Below, in pieces: positions 24,494 through 33,092 of a stretch of DNA of 64,000 nucleotides. The DNA lies in contig JBMNQX010000005.1 in the NCBI GenBank assembly GCA_050944355.1, forward strand, positions 62,001 through 126,000, given 5' to 3'. Every line of letters starts with the position of its first letter. The stretch's first letter is position 1. Under the pieces are notes generated by a model that searched no databases, was not told the DNA's origin, and worked only from the letters and a program-made list of their open reading frames with translations. The position numbers and the translations under genes are program-made. Origin of the DNA: UBA4285 sp050944355. GTDB taxonomy: Bacteria > Bacillota > Clostridia > Lachnospirales > Lachnospiraceae.

Positions 24494-25839
24494 TTCGCTT
24501 CCCTGAGAGCCGCCAGAATTGTCTCAGCCATGTAATCGATCATTTCGTCCGTCATGCCCGGATAAACGCCGACCCAGAACGTGTCACGCATGATGCGGTC
24601 CGTGTTTTCAAGGCTTCCGACGATGCGGTATCCGGTGCCGCTCTTGCGCATCTCATCGAAACACGGATGCTTCGTCAGGTTGCCGGCAAACAGGTTGCGG
24701 GTCTGCACGCCATGACTTTCAATATAATCAACTACCTTGCGGCGGTCAAGCCCGGAATCTTCTTTCAGGGTGATCAGGAAGCCGAACCAGGACGGATCCG
24801 AGTGCGGCGCCGCCTCCGGCAGAATCACCACATCCGATGCCGCCTCCAGGGCCTTGTGCAGGCGCGCAAAGTTGTGCTTTCTTCTCTCGACGAACGAAGG
24901 AAGCTTGTCCAGCTGCGCGCATCCGACAGCCGCCTGCATGTCCGTGGCCTTCAGATTATATCCGAAATGGGAATATACATACTTGTGGTCGTATCCGAGC
25001 GGAAGATCACCGTACTGACCGGTGAAGCGATGGCCGCAGGAATTGTCGACGCCCGGCGGGCAGCTGCAGTCGCGGCCCCAGTCGCGGAATGAGCGGATAA
25101 TCTTGTTGAGCAGCGGATTGTCGGTATAAACGGCGCCGCCCTCGCCCATCGTCATGTGATGCGGCGGATAAAAGCTGCTCGTTCCGATATCGCCGATGGT
25201 GCCGGTGAACTTCTTCTCGCCGTTTATCTCATATGTCGTGCCCAGCGCATCGCAGTTGTCCTCGATCAGCCACAGATTGTGCTTATCGCAGAACGCCCTG
25301 ACGGCGCCGAGGTCAAACGGATTGCCGAGCGTGTGGGCAATCATGACCGCCTTTGTCTTCGGAGAATATGCCTTTTCCAGCATATCCACATTGATGTTGT
25401 ACTGCGGGATCGTGACATCCACAAAGACCGGAACCGCGCCGTACTGAATCGCCGGCGTTACCGTGGTCGGAAATCCGCAGGCCACTGTGATGATCTCGTC
25501 GCCGCGTTTTACGCGCCTCTCGCCGAGCAGCGGGCTCGTCAGAGTCATGAAAGCCACGAGATTGGCGCTGGATCCGGAATTTACCACGGATGCGTACCGG
25601 ACGTGCAGATACTCGGCAAAGCGCTTCTCAAATTCCTGCGTGTAATGTCCGGCCGTCAGCCAGAACTCCAGGCCGGAATTCACAAGATTGACCATCTCCG
25701 CGCTGTCGTACACGCGGCCGGCATAATGAATCCTGTCCCCCTTCTTATACGGCTTTGGCTGGTGATACTTTCTGCAGTACTCGTCTACACTGGCAAGGAT
25801 CTCTTTTCTTGCCTCTTCCTCCGTCTTACCGTCAAACAT
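24490..25839 (-). CDS. rfbH: CDP-6-deoxy-4-keto-glucose-3-dehydrase (RfbH/DdhC, E1)
   Basis: 449 residues. It is a DegT/DnrJ-type PLP-fold protein with the features that set RfbH apart. The aldimine lysine is replaced by histidine (His227, SSFYPPHHMTMGEGG), so it works with PMP. Cys196, Cys258, Cys260 and Cys268 (DCSCPPGVDNSCG, C-x-C-x7-C) supply a [2Fe-2S] cluster. It removes the C3 hydroxyl of CDP-4-keto-6-deoxyglucose, the committed step to CDP-3,6-dideoxyhexoses. The known enzyme needs an FAD/[2Fe-2S] reductase (DdhD); none is encoded in the window. ATG follows AAGGAG. It lies between RfbG (10 bases) and GT2 (ATGA overlap). Confidence 0.95.
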   Translation of the reverse strand: MFDGKTEEEARKEILASVDEYCRKYHQPKPYKKGDRIHYAGRVYDSAEMVNLVNSGLEFWLTAGHYTQEFEKRFAEYLHVRYASVVNSGSSANLVAFMTLTSPLLGERRVKRGDEIITVACGFPTTVTPAIQYGAVPVFVDVTIPQYNINVDMLEKAYSPKTKAVMIAHTLGNPFDLGAVRAFCDKHNLWLIEDNCDALGTTYEINGEKKFTGTIGDIGTSSFYPPHHMTMGEGGAVYTDNPLLNKIIRSFRDWGRDCSCPPGVDNSCGHRFTGQYGDLPLGYDHKYVYSHFGYNLKATDMQAAVGCAQLDKLPSFVERRKHNFARLHKALEAASDVVILPEAAPHSDPSWFGFLITLKEDSGLDRRKVVDYIESHGVQTRNLFAGNLTKHPCFDEMRKSGTGYRIVGSLENTDRIMRDTFWVGVYPGMTDEMIDYMAETILAALREAK

Positions 25840-25848
25840 GTGTGCTCC

Positions 25849-26928
25849 TTATCTTTCATTGCCAAAAAAATCCCGGATCTGTGCGTCCGTAATTTCCTGT
25901 ATTGCCGCGAGATCGGACCCGCTGCCGCTCTGATGAGCTGCCCAGACTTTGTACCACTCCACGGACTTTTCCATGGCGCGCTCAAAATTCCACACCGGCT
26001 TCCAGCCAAAGACGGACTTCAGCTTACTGCAGTCCAGCTTGAGGAAATTGGCCTCGTGCGGGCCGCCGTCCGACTTGTTGATCCACTTCAGGCCGTCTCC
26101 CCAGAGCCTGACAAATGTATCCGCCAGATCCCCGGTCGTCACGCAGTCGCTCTCGTCCGGTCCTACATTGTAGAAACCGGCAAAACTCCTGTCCTCATAC
26201 TGCTTCGCGGCGATCATCAGATAGGCCGCCAGAGGCTCGAGCACGTGCTGATACGGTCTCGTGGAATAGGGATTGCGCACGATGATGTCCTGTCCGGATG
26301 CCGCCGCTCTCACGCAGTCCGGAACAATTCTGTCCGGCGCGAAGTCGCCGCCTCCGATCACGTTGCCGGCCCGGGCAGTCGAGACCGCGATTCCCATGTC
26401 GTTAAAGAACGAGTTAATATAGCTGTGCGTCACCAGCTCCGAGCAGGATTTGCTGTTCGAGTACGGGTCAAAGCCGTCGAGCGGCTCGTCTTCCCGGTAT
26501 CCCCAGCACCACTCGTTGTTGTGATACACCTTGTCCGTCGTCACGTTCAGAAACGACCTGACACAACTGTGGGTGCGCACGCACTCGCAGACGTTGACCG
26601 TCCCCATGACATTTGTCTCGTAGGTGTAGACCGGCTCTTTGTAGGAATCCCTCACAATCGGCTGTGCCGCCAGATGCAGCACAATTTCCGGCTGTTCTTT
26701 GTCGAAGACTTCTGACAGCTTCTTCAGGTCCCGGATGTCGCCGATATAGCCGTGAATTTTTCCGTCCACGCCCAGCATGTCATAGAGCGCCGGATCTGTG
26801 GGCGGATTCAGCGCATATCCGCTCACTTCTGCGCCCGCAAGAACCAGTATTCTCGTCAGCCAGGAACCCTTGAATCCCGTGAAACCCGTGATCAGGACTT
26901 TTTTCCCTTTGTAAAACGAAAGATCCAT
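25849..26928 (-). CDS. rfbG: CDP-glucose 4,6-dehydratase (RfbG/DdhB)
   Basis: 359 residues, an extended short-chain dehydrogenase. The NAD motif is VLITGFTGFKGSWLTRIL, the active site is NVTTDKVY followed by DPYSNSKSCSE (Tyr/Lys pair), and RAGNVIGGGDFAPDRIVPD is typical of CDP-glucose dehydratases. It converts CDP-glucose to CDP-4-keto-6-deoxyglucose. It is preceded by RfbF (seven bases) and followed by RfbH (nine bases), giving the exact enzyme order of the CDP-3,6-dideoxyhexose pathway. Confidence 0.95.
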   Translation of the reverse strand: MDLSFYKGKKVLITGFTGFKGSWLTRILVLAGAEVSGYALNPPTDPALYDMLGVDGKIHGYIGDIRDLKKLSEVFDKEQPEIVLHLAAQPIVRDSYKEPVYTYETNVMGTVNVCECVRTHSCVRSFLNVTTDKVYHNNEWCWGYREDEPLDGFDPYSNSKSCSELVTHSYINSFFNDMGIAVSTARAGNVIGGGDFAPDRIVPDCVRAAASGQDIIVRNPYSTRPYQHVLEPLAAYLMIAAKQYEDRSFAGFYNVGPDESDCVTTGDLADTFVRLWGDGLKWINKSDGGPHEANFLKLDCSKLKSVFGWKPVWNFERAMEKSVEWYKVWAAHQSGSGSDLAAIQEITDAQIRDFFGNER

Positions 26929-26935
26929 CTTTTCT

Positions 26936-27715
26936 TCAGTCCTCCCAGGATTTCCACGGCGCCCTGCCGGAATCCCAGAGCTCTTCCAGCTTGTCTCTCT
27001 CGCGCTTCGTGTCCATACACTGCCAGTATCCGTTGTAATTGTACGCCATCAGCTGTCCCATGCTGGCGCAGGTCTCGAGCGGCTCCTTTTCAAAGACAGT
27101 GTCGTCTCCTTTGATGAAATCGAAAATCTTCGGTTCGAGGACCATGTATCCTCCGTTGATCCGGCCGCCGTCGGCCGCATTCTTTTCGCGGAAGCTGTTG
27201 ATCTTCCCGTCATCCGCAATATCCAGCACACCGAAGCGCTGTCCGACGGAAACCGCCGTCAGCGTCGCGATCTTTCCGTGTTCTCTGTGAAAGCGCTCCA
27301 GATCCCGGATATCCACTGCGCAGACGCCGTCGCCGTATGTCAGCATGAACGTCTCGTTGTTCACGTACCTCTGAATCCGCTTCACGCGCCCGCCGGTCAT
27401 CGTGTTCAGGCCGGTATCGATCAGGGTGACTTTCCACGGTTCACTGTAGTCACGGTGAACCGTCATCTTTCCGCCGTGCGCAAAATCAAATGTGATATCC
27501 GAGTTGTGCAGCGCATAATTGGCAAACCACTCCTTGATCACATACTGTTTGTATCCGCAGCAGATGATGAAATCGTTGTATCCGTAATGCGAATACTCTT
27601 TCATGATATGCCACAGAATCGGCTTTCCGCCGATCTCAACCATCGGCTTCGGCTTGTACTGCGACTCCTCGGAAATTCTGGTTCCAAATCCCCCGGCAAG
27701 GATAACAACCTTCAT
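26936..27715 (-). CDS. rfbF: Glucose-1-phosphate cytidylyltransferase (RfbF/DdhA)
   Basis: 259 residues, full length. The nucleotidyltransferase motif is VVILAGGFGTRISEESQYKP with the following KPMVEIGGKPILWHIMK. Family hallmarks include FIICCGYKQYVIKEWF, GDGVCAVDI and NGGYMVLEPKIFDF. It makes CDP-glucose from glucose-1-phosphate and CTP, the first step of the CDP-deoxysugar pathway completed by RfbG and RfbH next door. AGGAGG precedes ATG at 27715. Confidence 0.96.
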   Translation of the reverse strand: MKVVILAGGFGTRISEESQYKPKPMVEIGGKPILWHIMKEYSHYGYNDFIICCGYKQYVIKEWFANYALHNSDITFDFAHGGKMTVHRDYSEPWKVTLIDTGLNTMTGGRVKRIQRYVNNETFMLTYGDGVCAVDIRDLERFHREHGKIATLTAVSVGQRFGVLDIADDGKINSFREKNAADGGRINGGYMVLEPKIFDFIKGDDTVFEKEPLETCASMGQLMAYNYNGYWQCMDTKRERDKLEELWDSGRAPWKSWED

Positions 27716-27730
27716 AATGACCTCCTGCTG

Positions 27731-29599
27731 TCAATTGGCAAATGAAAAGTATTCAAGGTTTCCATCTTCACTGACAAAATGAGTTCTTCCCGGAAGAAGA
27801 GACTCAAGTTCACTGCTGAGATTGTCCGCCCGCGTCTCTGAATATGCGCGCCGGTCGATGTAGATCCCGGCCCAGCCGTCTTCCTGCGCCTGGCTCACCA
27901 TCTCATCCAGCGGGAGCGACGTGAGCTCCTCTACCGCCTCATCCGCCAGAGACCCGTTCATCGATCCGTAGCTGAACCGCAGTGTATCCGTGTGAATATA
28001 CGCCGCCATCTGCTGATAATCGGACATATTTCTCACCGGGCCATCTTCCGGATATTCGTGATACGGCAGCTGCAGAATCATGGCGCCGTCCTCCTCGGTA
28101 TCCTCCATGGCCTGTCCGAATTCCTCGTCAGAATACCACTCTTCCGCGTTCTGATCGGCAATGCTCTGCAGCACATCCCAGCTCTCTCCGAACTGATCCC
28201 ACAGCCCGAACACCGTGACGAGCGCCAGAACCGGCATCATCATCTTCAGCCGCTTCGGATGCCGGTCAAGCCATCCGTCCAGCAGCAGCGCGATCGCAGT
28301 CAGCGCGAACAGCATCAGGAAAATCGACACGCGGTTGTACCCGCGCAGTCCGAGATTCGTGACAAATGCGACCATTGTCCCAAGACCGTCCGTGACCCCG
28401 AGCAGCGTCACACAGATCGTCAGAATCGAGAGGCACTCGATGAGCTGCCAGCGGCGCGCGTCCGCGTGCTTTCTTCTGTCAAGAAGCGCAAAGATCAGAA
28501 TGACAAATCCGATCGCCGCGATCACGCCCAGATACGAAGAGACGTTTTCGTTCATCGGGGTCAGATTCGTGCGTTCCCGCTCAATGACCTCGCTTAAAAA
28601 CTCGCTTCCCTTCGCATTAAACGGCAGGAACAGCTGAATAATCTTCAGTCCGTACTCCTCTGCCGACCCCAAAGCGCCTCCCCGGTCCACTCCGTTCGAA
28701 GTCTTTCCGTACTCCAGGATGTGGATGAGCGAAGGCATATAGGCCAGCAGCATAAACACGAGAATCATGACCGACGGAATCAGACTGCGGAAAACCTTCC
28801 GGACATCTTTGTCCGTCAGGGCGCGCGCGACGCCGACTGAGAGCAGCGCAAATCCCGTCATGAACGGATAATAAATAATACCGTTGTTTCCGATCAGAAA
28901 CGCGAAGACAACCGTCGCCCAGTTGCGCCAGTCTTTCGGCCATGCCCGCCCGATCTTCATGTAGTCCGGATCGGTATACATCCAGATGCACAGAAGCATC
29001 GAAAACGGCAGAAACATATACGCCGACAGCACAATGTGCGATTCGCTCCGCCAGAACATGTACGGGCTGAACGCATACAGCAGTCCGGCCATCATCGAGA
29101 GAGACCGTCTGACGGAAAGAACCCGCAGCACACCGAACGTATTGATGGCCACCAGGCAGATAATCGCAAAAAGCGTAAGGTTTAAGGCCAGCCCGACTTC
29201 GTCTGTGAAAAGCGTGAAAATTTTCAGGATTACCAGATCTGCATTGTGGAGCGTTGAAGTCGGGTATTCATAATACTCCGCGATGCCGGGCGCGCCGAGC
29301 CGGTTGATCGTCAGGTTCCACCCCTGCTCGCGGAACGCTTTCGCGCTGGCCAGCGACGAAAACTCGTCTCCGCCCTCATAGATCAGCGGAACATTGAGGT
29401 CAATGTGAAACGTATCGAACAGAATCATGATGGCCAGGACACACAGGGCCAGCAGAATCACACCGGCTTTCAGATCCTTTTTGAACTCGGCGCGGTCATA
29501 TTTCACCTCAGAAGGCAGAACGGCCGCTTCCTGTGCACCCGCTGCACGGCTTTCCGGCGTCACCTCTTCGATTTCCAACTTCTCTGAACTTTGTGCCAC
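27731..29599 (-). CDS. Multi-pass membrane protein, GT-C-like glycosyltransferase candidate
   Basis: 622 residues. A hydrophilic N-terminus of about 45 residues is followed by a first helix (AGVILLALCVLAIMILF), then an external loop with GGDEFSSLASAKAFRE, where an acidic pair follows the first helix as in GT-C enzymes. About ten more helices come next, and a soluble C-terminal domain runs from about 480. This suggests transfer of a sugar from a polyprenyl-phosphate donor on the outer membrane face. The start is GTG with AAGGAG eight bases upstream. It lies between glycosyltransferase genes and rfbF. The specific reaction is unknown, and it could instead be a polymerase-like protein. Confidence 0.65.
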   Translation of the reverse strand: MAQSSEKLEIEEVTPESRAAGAQEAAVLPSEVKYDRAEFKKDLKAGVILLALCVLAIMILFDTFHIDLNVPLIYEGGDEFSSLASAKAFREQGWNLTINRLGAPGIAEYYEYPTSTLHNADLVILKIFTLFTDEVGLALNLTLFAIICLVAINTFGVLRVLSVRRSLSMMAGLLYAFSPYMFWRSESHIVLSAYMFLPFSMLLCIWMYTDPDYMKIGRAWPKDWRNWATVVFAFLIGNNGIIYYPFMTGFALLSVGVARALTDKDVRKVFRSLIPSVMILVFMLLAYMPSLIHILEYGKTSNGVDRGGALGSAEEYGLKIIQLFLPFNAKGSEFLSEVIERERTNLTPMNENVSSYLGVIAAIGFVILIFALLDRRKHADARRWQLIECLSILTICVTLLGVTDGLGTMVAFVTNLGLRGYNRVSIFLMLFALTAIALLLDGWLDRHPKRLKMMMPVLALVTVFGLWDQFGESWDVLQSIADQNAEEWYSDEEFGQAMEDTEEDGAMILQLPYHEYPEDGPVRNMSDYQQMAAYIHTDTLRFSYGSMNGSLADEAVEELTSLPLDEMVSQAQEDGWAGIYIDRRAYSETRADNLSSELESLLPGRTHFVSEDGNLEYFSFAN

Positions 29600-29604
29600 T
29601 CTTA

Positions 29605-30810
29605 TTACTCCTTGTCAGCTTCTGCCGCGGCTGCGCCGCCGGAAACTTTTCCGATAATCCGGTCGAATTTTTTCGCGATGGCGTCCCACTGATAGTCGCG
29701 GTCCACATAGGCCCGGGCATTTTCGCACATCACGGCATATTCCTCCGGGTGATCATACAGATAATTGAGACACCCTTCAAACTCAAAGTAATTCCGATAG
29801 TACAGACCGCCGTTGCTGCGGATGCAGTGACCGCGCAGCACGTCGCAGGCCCCGTTTACAATCACCGGAACCGACTCCCGCATCGCCTCGAGCACCGCGA
29901 TGGAAAGACTCTCATACTGCGATGGCAGAATCAGCGCCTTCGCTCCCTTGATTCCGTTGAATTTATCCTCTTCCGAGACAAATCCGAGAGGTTTGATGTT
30001 CTCATCCTTCGGAATCGGAATCACCGGTTTGCCCATAAGTACCAGCTTCGTCAGGCGCTGCGGATTTCTCTTCCTGTACTCGGCGAAATAGCGGAACAGC
30101 ACATCGCAGCCCTTTCCGCCGTCAATCCTGCCGACATAGACAACATAGTCATCGACGCCGTACTTCTTCTTGAACGCCTCCGGGTCGACCTTTTCCGGCA
30201 CATCCACCCCGACGCCGCAGATCTCATACGGTATGTCGTCATTGCGGAATACCTTGTGAACAAGATCCGCCTCCTCGTGCGTCAGGAACACAAACCCTCC
30301 GCATTTCGTGAAAGCGTCCCGGTAATACGGCATATACAGATACGGCTCCGTATGAGCCGTCGGAATGAAAATCGCTTTCTTTCCCGCGATCCTGATGGAC
30401 TCGGGCGACGTATAGTACAGGTACGTCACGCAGATGACCGCGTCGTACTCGTCCAGGTGCTCCTTCAGATACGCCGGCAGCTTCGGGCAGTACGGCCCCT
30501 GAGCGCGCAGCCACTTCTTTTGAAGCTCCATGGGCGGATGCGGATGGGATCTAAGCTCCGTGTCGATGTCGCCGAAATGACTGCTTCTGGGCTCTTCCGA
30601 GCGGAAACGGATCACCCTGACACCGTTGACGTCACACACGCCCTCTTCGTACGCATTGTCCCACGTCACATAATCGACCGCGCAGGTCGTGAGAACTTCC
30701 ACCTCATAGCGGTCGGACAGCCTCTCGGCAATTTCGCGGGCATAGTACTCGGCCCCTCCGTTTACCTCAAGACCATATCTCTGACAGATAACGGCAACTT
30801 TTTTACTCAT
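29605..30810 (-). CDS. GT4-family glycosyltransferase
   Basis: 401 residues, GT-B fold. The N-terminal acceptor domain begins KKVAVICQRYGLEVNGGAEYYAREIAERL. The C-terminal donor domain has VVYVGRIDGGKGCDVLFRYF, PLGFVSEEDKFNGIKGA and the EX7E motif in SQYESLSIAVLEAMRE. It transfers a sugar from a nucleotide donor to the growing lipid-linked glycan on the cytoplasmic side. ATG at 30810 shares one base with the stop of the preceding gene (TGATG), so translation is coupled. Donor and acceptor are unknown. Confidence 0.88.
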   Translation of the reverse strand: MSKKVAVICQRYGLEVNGGAEYYAREIAERLSDRYEVEVLTTCAVDYVTWDNAYEEGVCDVNGVRVIRFRSEEPRSSHFGDIDTELRSHPHPPMELQKKWLRAQGPYCPKLPAYLKEHLDEYDAVICVTYLYYTSPESIRIAGKKAIFIPTAHTEPYLYMPYYRDAFTKCGGFVFLTHEEADLVHKVFRNDDIPYEICGVGVDVPEKVDPEAFKKKYGVDDYVVYVGRIDGGKGCDVLFRYFAEYRKRNPQRLTKLVLMGKPVIPIPKDENIKPLGFVSEEDKFNGIKGAKALILPSQYESLSIAVLEAMRESVPVIVNGACDVLRGHCIRSNGGLYYRNYFEFEGCLNYLYDHPEEYAVMCENARAYVDRDYQWDAIAKKFDRIIGKVSGGAAAAEADKE

Positions 30811-31982
30811 CACACTTCGGCTTTCTTTTTCATCATGGTCATGAAAACCTTACCTTCTCCGACCATCTGACTCATAATCCTGACAAATGTTTCCCGCCCG
30901 GCTGCGGCTGTGAACTTTCCCAGCCTGTCCTTGGCCCCGATGATCAGCTCATTCTTAAGCGATGTGTCACGGACCACGCGGTCCATGAGCCCCGCGGCAA
31001 GAAGAGGGTCCGTCGGCAGAAACAGCGCGTCATCACCCAGCAGCTGGCGCGCCGCATCATTTGCCACACAGAGCGCCGGGAGCTGCAGAAACATGGCCGC
31101 CGCGAGCGGAATGCTGAATGTCTCATACTCGCTCATATCCAGATACGCAGAGGCATGGAGATAATACGGCAGCAGATCGCGGTCGGAAAGTTTTCCGGCA
31201 AAGAACACGGAGCCCGGTTCCATCTTCAGCTGTTCCTCATAATCCCTGAGCCGAAGATAATACGGGCTCGCCTCGATGCATCGACCCGGCAGGATCAGTC
31301 TGGAATTGCGGTTGTACGTTTCATGATACACCGCAAAACAGTTTATGAGCTCGCCGATCCGCCGCTCAGGCAGGATATCGCCCACTGCCAGAAACAGTGT
31401 CTTGTCCGCGTCCGCAGCCGGAAGCGGCCCGCTTTCCTCAGGATCAAATCTATTATACGGAATTTCCTGAGGGATAACATGCACCGGACCGGAAAAACCC
31501 ATCTCCCGGATCTGCCGCGCCGCGCCGTCGCTGTCCGCGATGACAGCTTCCGTGTACGGGAGAAGCCAGGAAACTTCCCGCAGCATCCGGTCCTGGGAGG
31601 CCGCGCGCATCGGGTCATAGGACGCGCAGAATTTTCCCGGCATGGCACCGTGCCACACCAGCACGCGGCGGGAATCAAATTTCACATAGTCCGGATTGAC
31701 TTTGCTGTTCTGGCTGAAATGATACAGCAGAATATCTTCCTTTTTCGGCCTGATCTTCTCACTGCCCTTGATCGGGCGGAAATCCTCAGGACGCACACCG
31801 GGCAGTATATTCAGCGCGAAAATGACCGTCTCGTATCCCACTTTCCGCAGGACTTTCTGAAACCCCAGCGCATAATCTGTCACCGGATCGCCCGGGCATG
31901 CAGTGTCCACCATCTGCACGATATGATATCCCGGCCAGTCGGCCGTCTCATCCGTATTGTTCTCAAGCTTCCGCACTCGCAT
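30810..31982 (-). CDS. GT4-like glycosyltransferase (first of three related genes)
   Basis: 390 residues, GT-B fold. YHIVQMVDTACPGDPVTDYALGFQKVL opens a domain related to the two upstream paralogues, whose starts read HIYQ-LTP and GDAVSNDA. The donor domain has LFLAVGDILPERRIGELI and SEYETFSIPLAAAMFLQLP, a weaker EX7E region than usual. Residues 1-16 are an extra N-terminal tail. It overlaps the upstream glycosyltransferase gene by 20 bases. The ATG at 31982 has a poorly spaced site; a GTG at 31976 would be better spaced. Specificity is unknown. Confidence 0.75.
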   Translation of the reverse strand: MRVRKLENNTDETADWPGYHIVQMVDTACPGDPVTDYALGFQKVLRKVGYETVIFALNILPGVRPEDFRPIKGSEKIRPKKEDILLYHFSQNSKVNPDYVKFDSRRVLVWHGAMPGKFCASYDPMRAASQDRMLREVSWLLPYTEAVIADSDGAARQIREMGFSGPVHVIPQEIPYNRFDPEESGPLPAADADKTLFLAVGDILPERRIGELINCFAVYHETYNRNSRLILPGRCIEASPYYLRLRDYEEQLKMEPGSVFFAGKLSDRDLLPYYLHASAYLDMSEYETFSIPLAAAMFLQLPALCVANDAARQLLGDDALFLPTDPLLAAGLMDRVVRDTSLKNELIIGAKDRLGKFTAAAGRETFVRIMSQMVGEGKVFMTMMKKKAEV

Positions 31983-33066
31983 GCCTCTCTGTCAATCCCC
32001 GGATAATTCCCGTAAACTGTTCGGTAATCTTCTCTCTGTCAAAAGCCCTGAGCCTCTCCTGGCCCTTTTCGATCAGCGCACTTCTGAGTCCCTCATCCCG
32101 GATCACTTTATCCATGACACCGGCGACCAGAACCGGGTCCTTGTCTTTCAGGAGAAAACCGCCGTCACCCAGCGTCTCCCCCACGGCCGTGCTGTCATAC
32201 GCGATGATCGGCAGATGAAAGTACATCGCCTCGACCAGGGGCACACAGAACCCTTCGTGTTCGGAAAGGCAGACAAATGCGTCTGCAGTCCGGTACCACG
32301 CGAGAATATCCGCAAAGCGGATATGGCCGGTAAAAATGACATCCTCCGCAGAAAGCCCCAGACTCTTCCGATACGCCTGCAGTTCCCGTCCGTACAGGGA
32401 TCCCTCGTCAAAAGCGCCCGCCAAAACCAAGCGGGAATTCTGATTATAATACTTTTTATAATAATAGAAAGACAAAATCAGGTCTTCCTGCTTCTTGTTG
32501 GGAGCCACACGGCCTGTGAAAAGAAATGTCGTTTTTTCGCCCTTCTGGTCCATGATTTTTTTGGACGGCGTCTTCTCGTAATCCTCAAACGGAATCAGAA
32601 TCGGAAGTACCTCAATCGGACATGTATAGCCGAAGCGCCTGAGCTCGTCGGCGTTAAACTTTGAATCGGCAAGCGCCAGCTCAGTGTACGGTCCCATGTA
32701 CGCGGCTTCTTTCAGGCCCCGCTGACAGAACGCGGCCGCTGCCGGATCAAACTTCGCGAAAAATTCCGGCGGGGTTATATTGTGATACACCAGCACTTTC
32801 CGGCAGTTGTATTCCATGTAGCGGAAATTCAGAATCGAGCCGGTGGAAAGATGATACAGCAGAATATCGTCCGGCTTAAACACCGGGAGTTCCAGCTCCA
32901 CACTTCTTGCCACAGAAGAAGGAATCCCGTTTCCGAGATTCATGGCATAGATCATCGTCTCGTAGCCCATCTCACGGAGCGTCTTCTCCAAAGCCATCGC
33001 GTCGTTGCTCACCGCGTCACCGGTGCGCACCGTCGGGAGCATCTGATAAATGTGAATATCTTTCAC
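31963..33066 (-). CDS. GT4-family glycosyltransferase (second of three related genes)
   Basis: 367 residues, GT-B fold. I start it at GTG 33066, giving VKDIHIYQMLPTVRTGDAVSN, because AGGAG lies seven bases upstream and this aligns with the paralogue at 33093-34181. The donor-domain motifs are TTFLFTGRVAPNKKQEDLI and SEHEGFCVPLVEAMYFHLP (EX7E). Long identical runs with the neighbour (YDSTAVGETL versus YDSSAVGETL, LLKDKDP, LAWYR) show a tandem duplication. It is likely to act on consecutive or related sugars of the repeat unit. Confidence 0.87.
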   Translation of the reverse strand: MKDIHIYQMLPTVRTGDAVSNDAMALEKTLREMGYETMIYAMNLGNGIPSSVARSVELELPVFKPDDILLYHLSTGSILNFRYMEYNCRKVLVYHNITPPEFFAKFDPAAAAFCQRGLKEAAYMGPYTELALADSKFNADELRRFGYTCPIEVLPILIPFEDYEKTPSKKIMDQKGEKTTFLFTGRVAPNKKQEDLILSFYYYKKYYNQNSRLVLAGAFDEGSLYGRELQAYRKSLGLSAEDVIFTGHIRFADILAWYRTADAFVCLSEHEGFCVPLVEAMYFHLPIIAYDSTAVGETLGDGGFLLKDKDPVLVAGVMDKVIRDEGLRSALIEKGQERLRAFDREKITEQFTGIIRGLTERHASAEA

Positions 33067-33092
33067 TGTCTCTCTCCTGTTCCACGACAAAA

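Noticed and set aside
25156..26715. A 519-codon open reading frame on the plus strand
   Set aside because: It lies antisense to rfbH and rfbG, which have strong motifs and operon spacing. The Arg/His/Val-rich composition is typical of a GC-rich antisense shadow.
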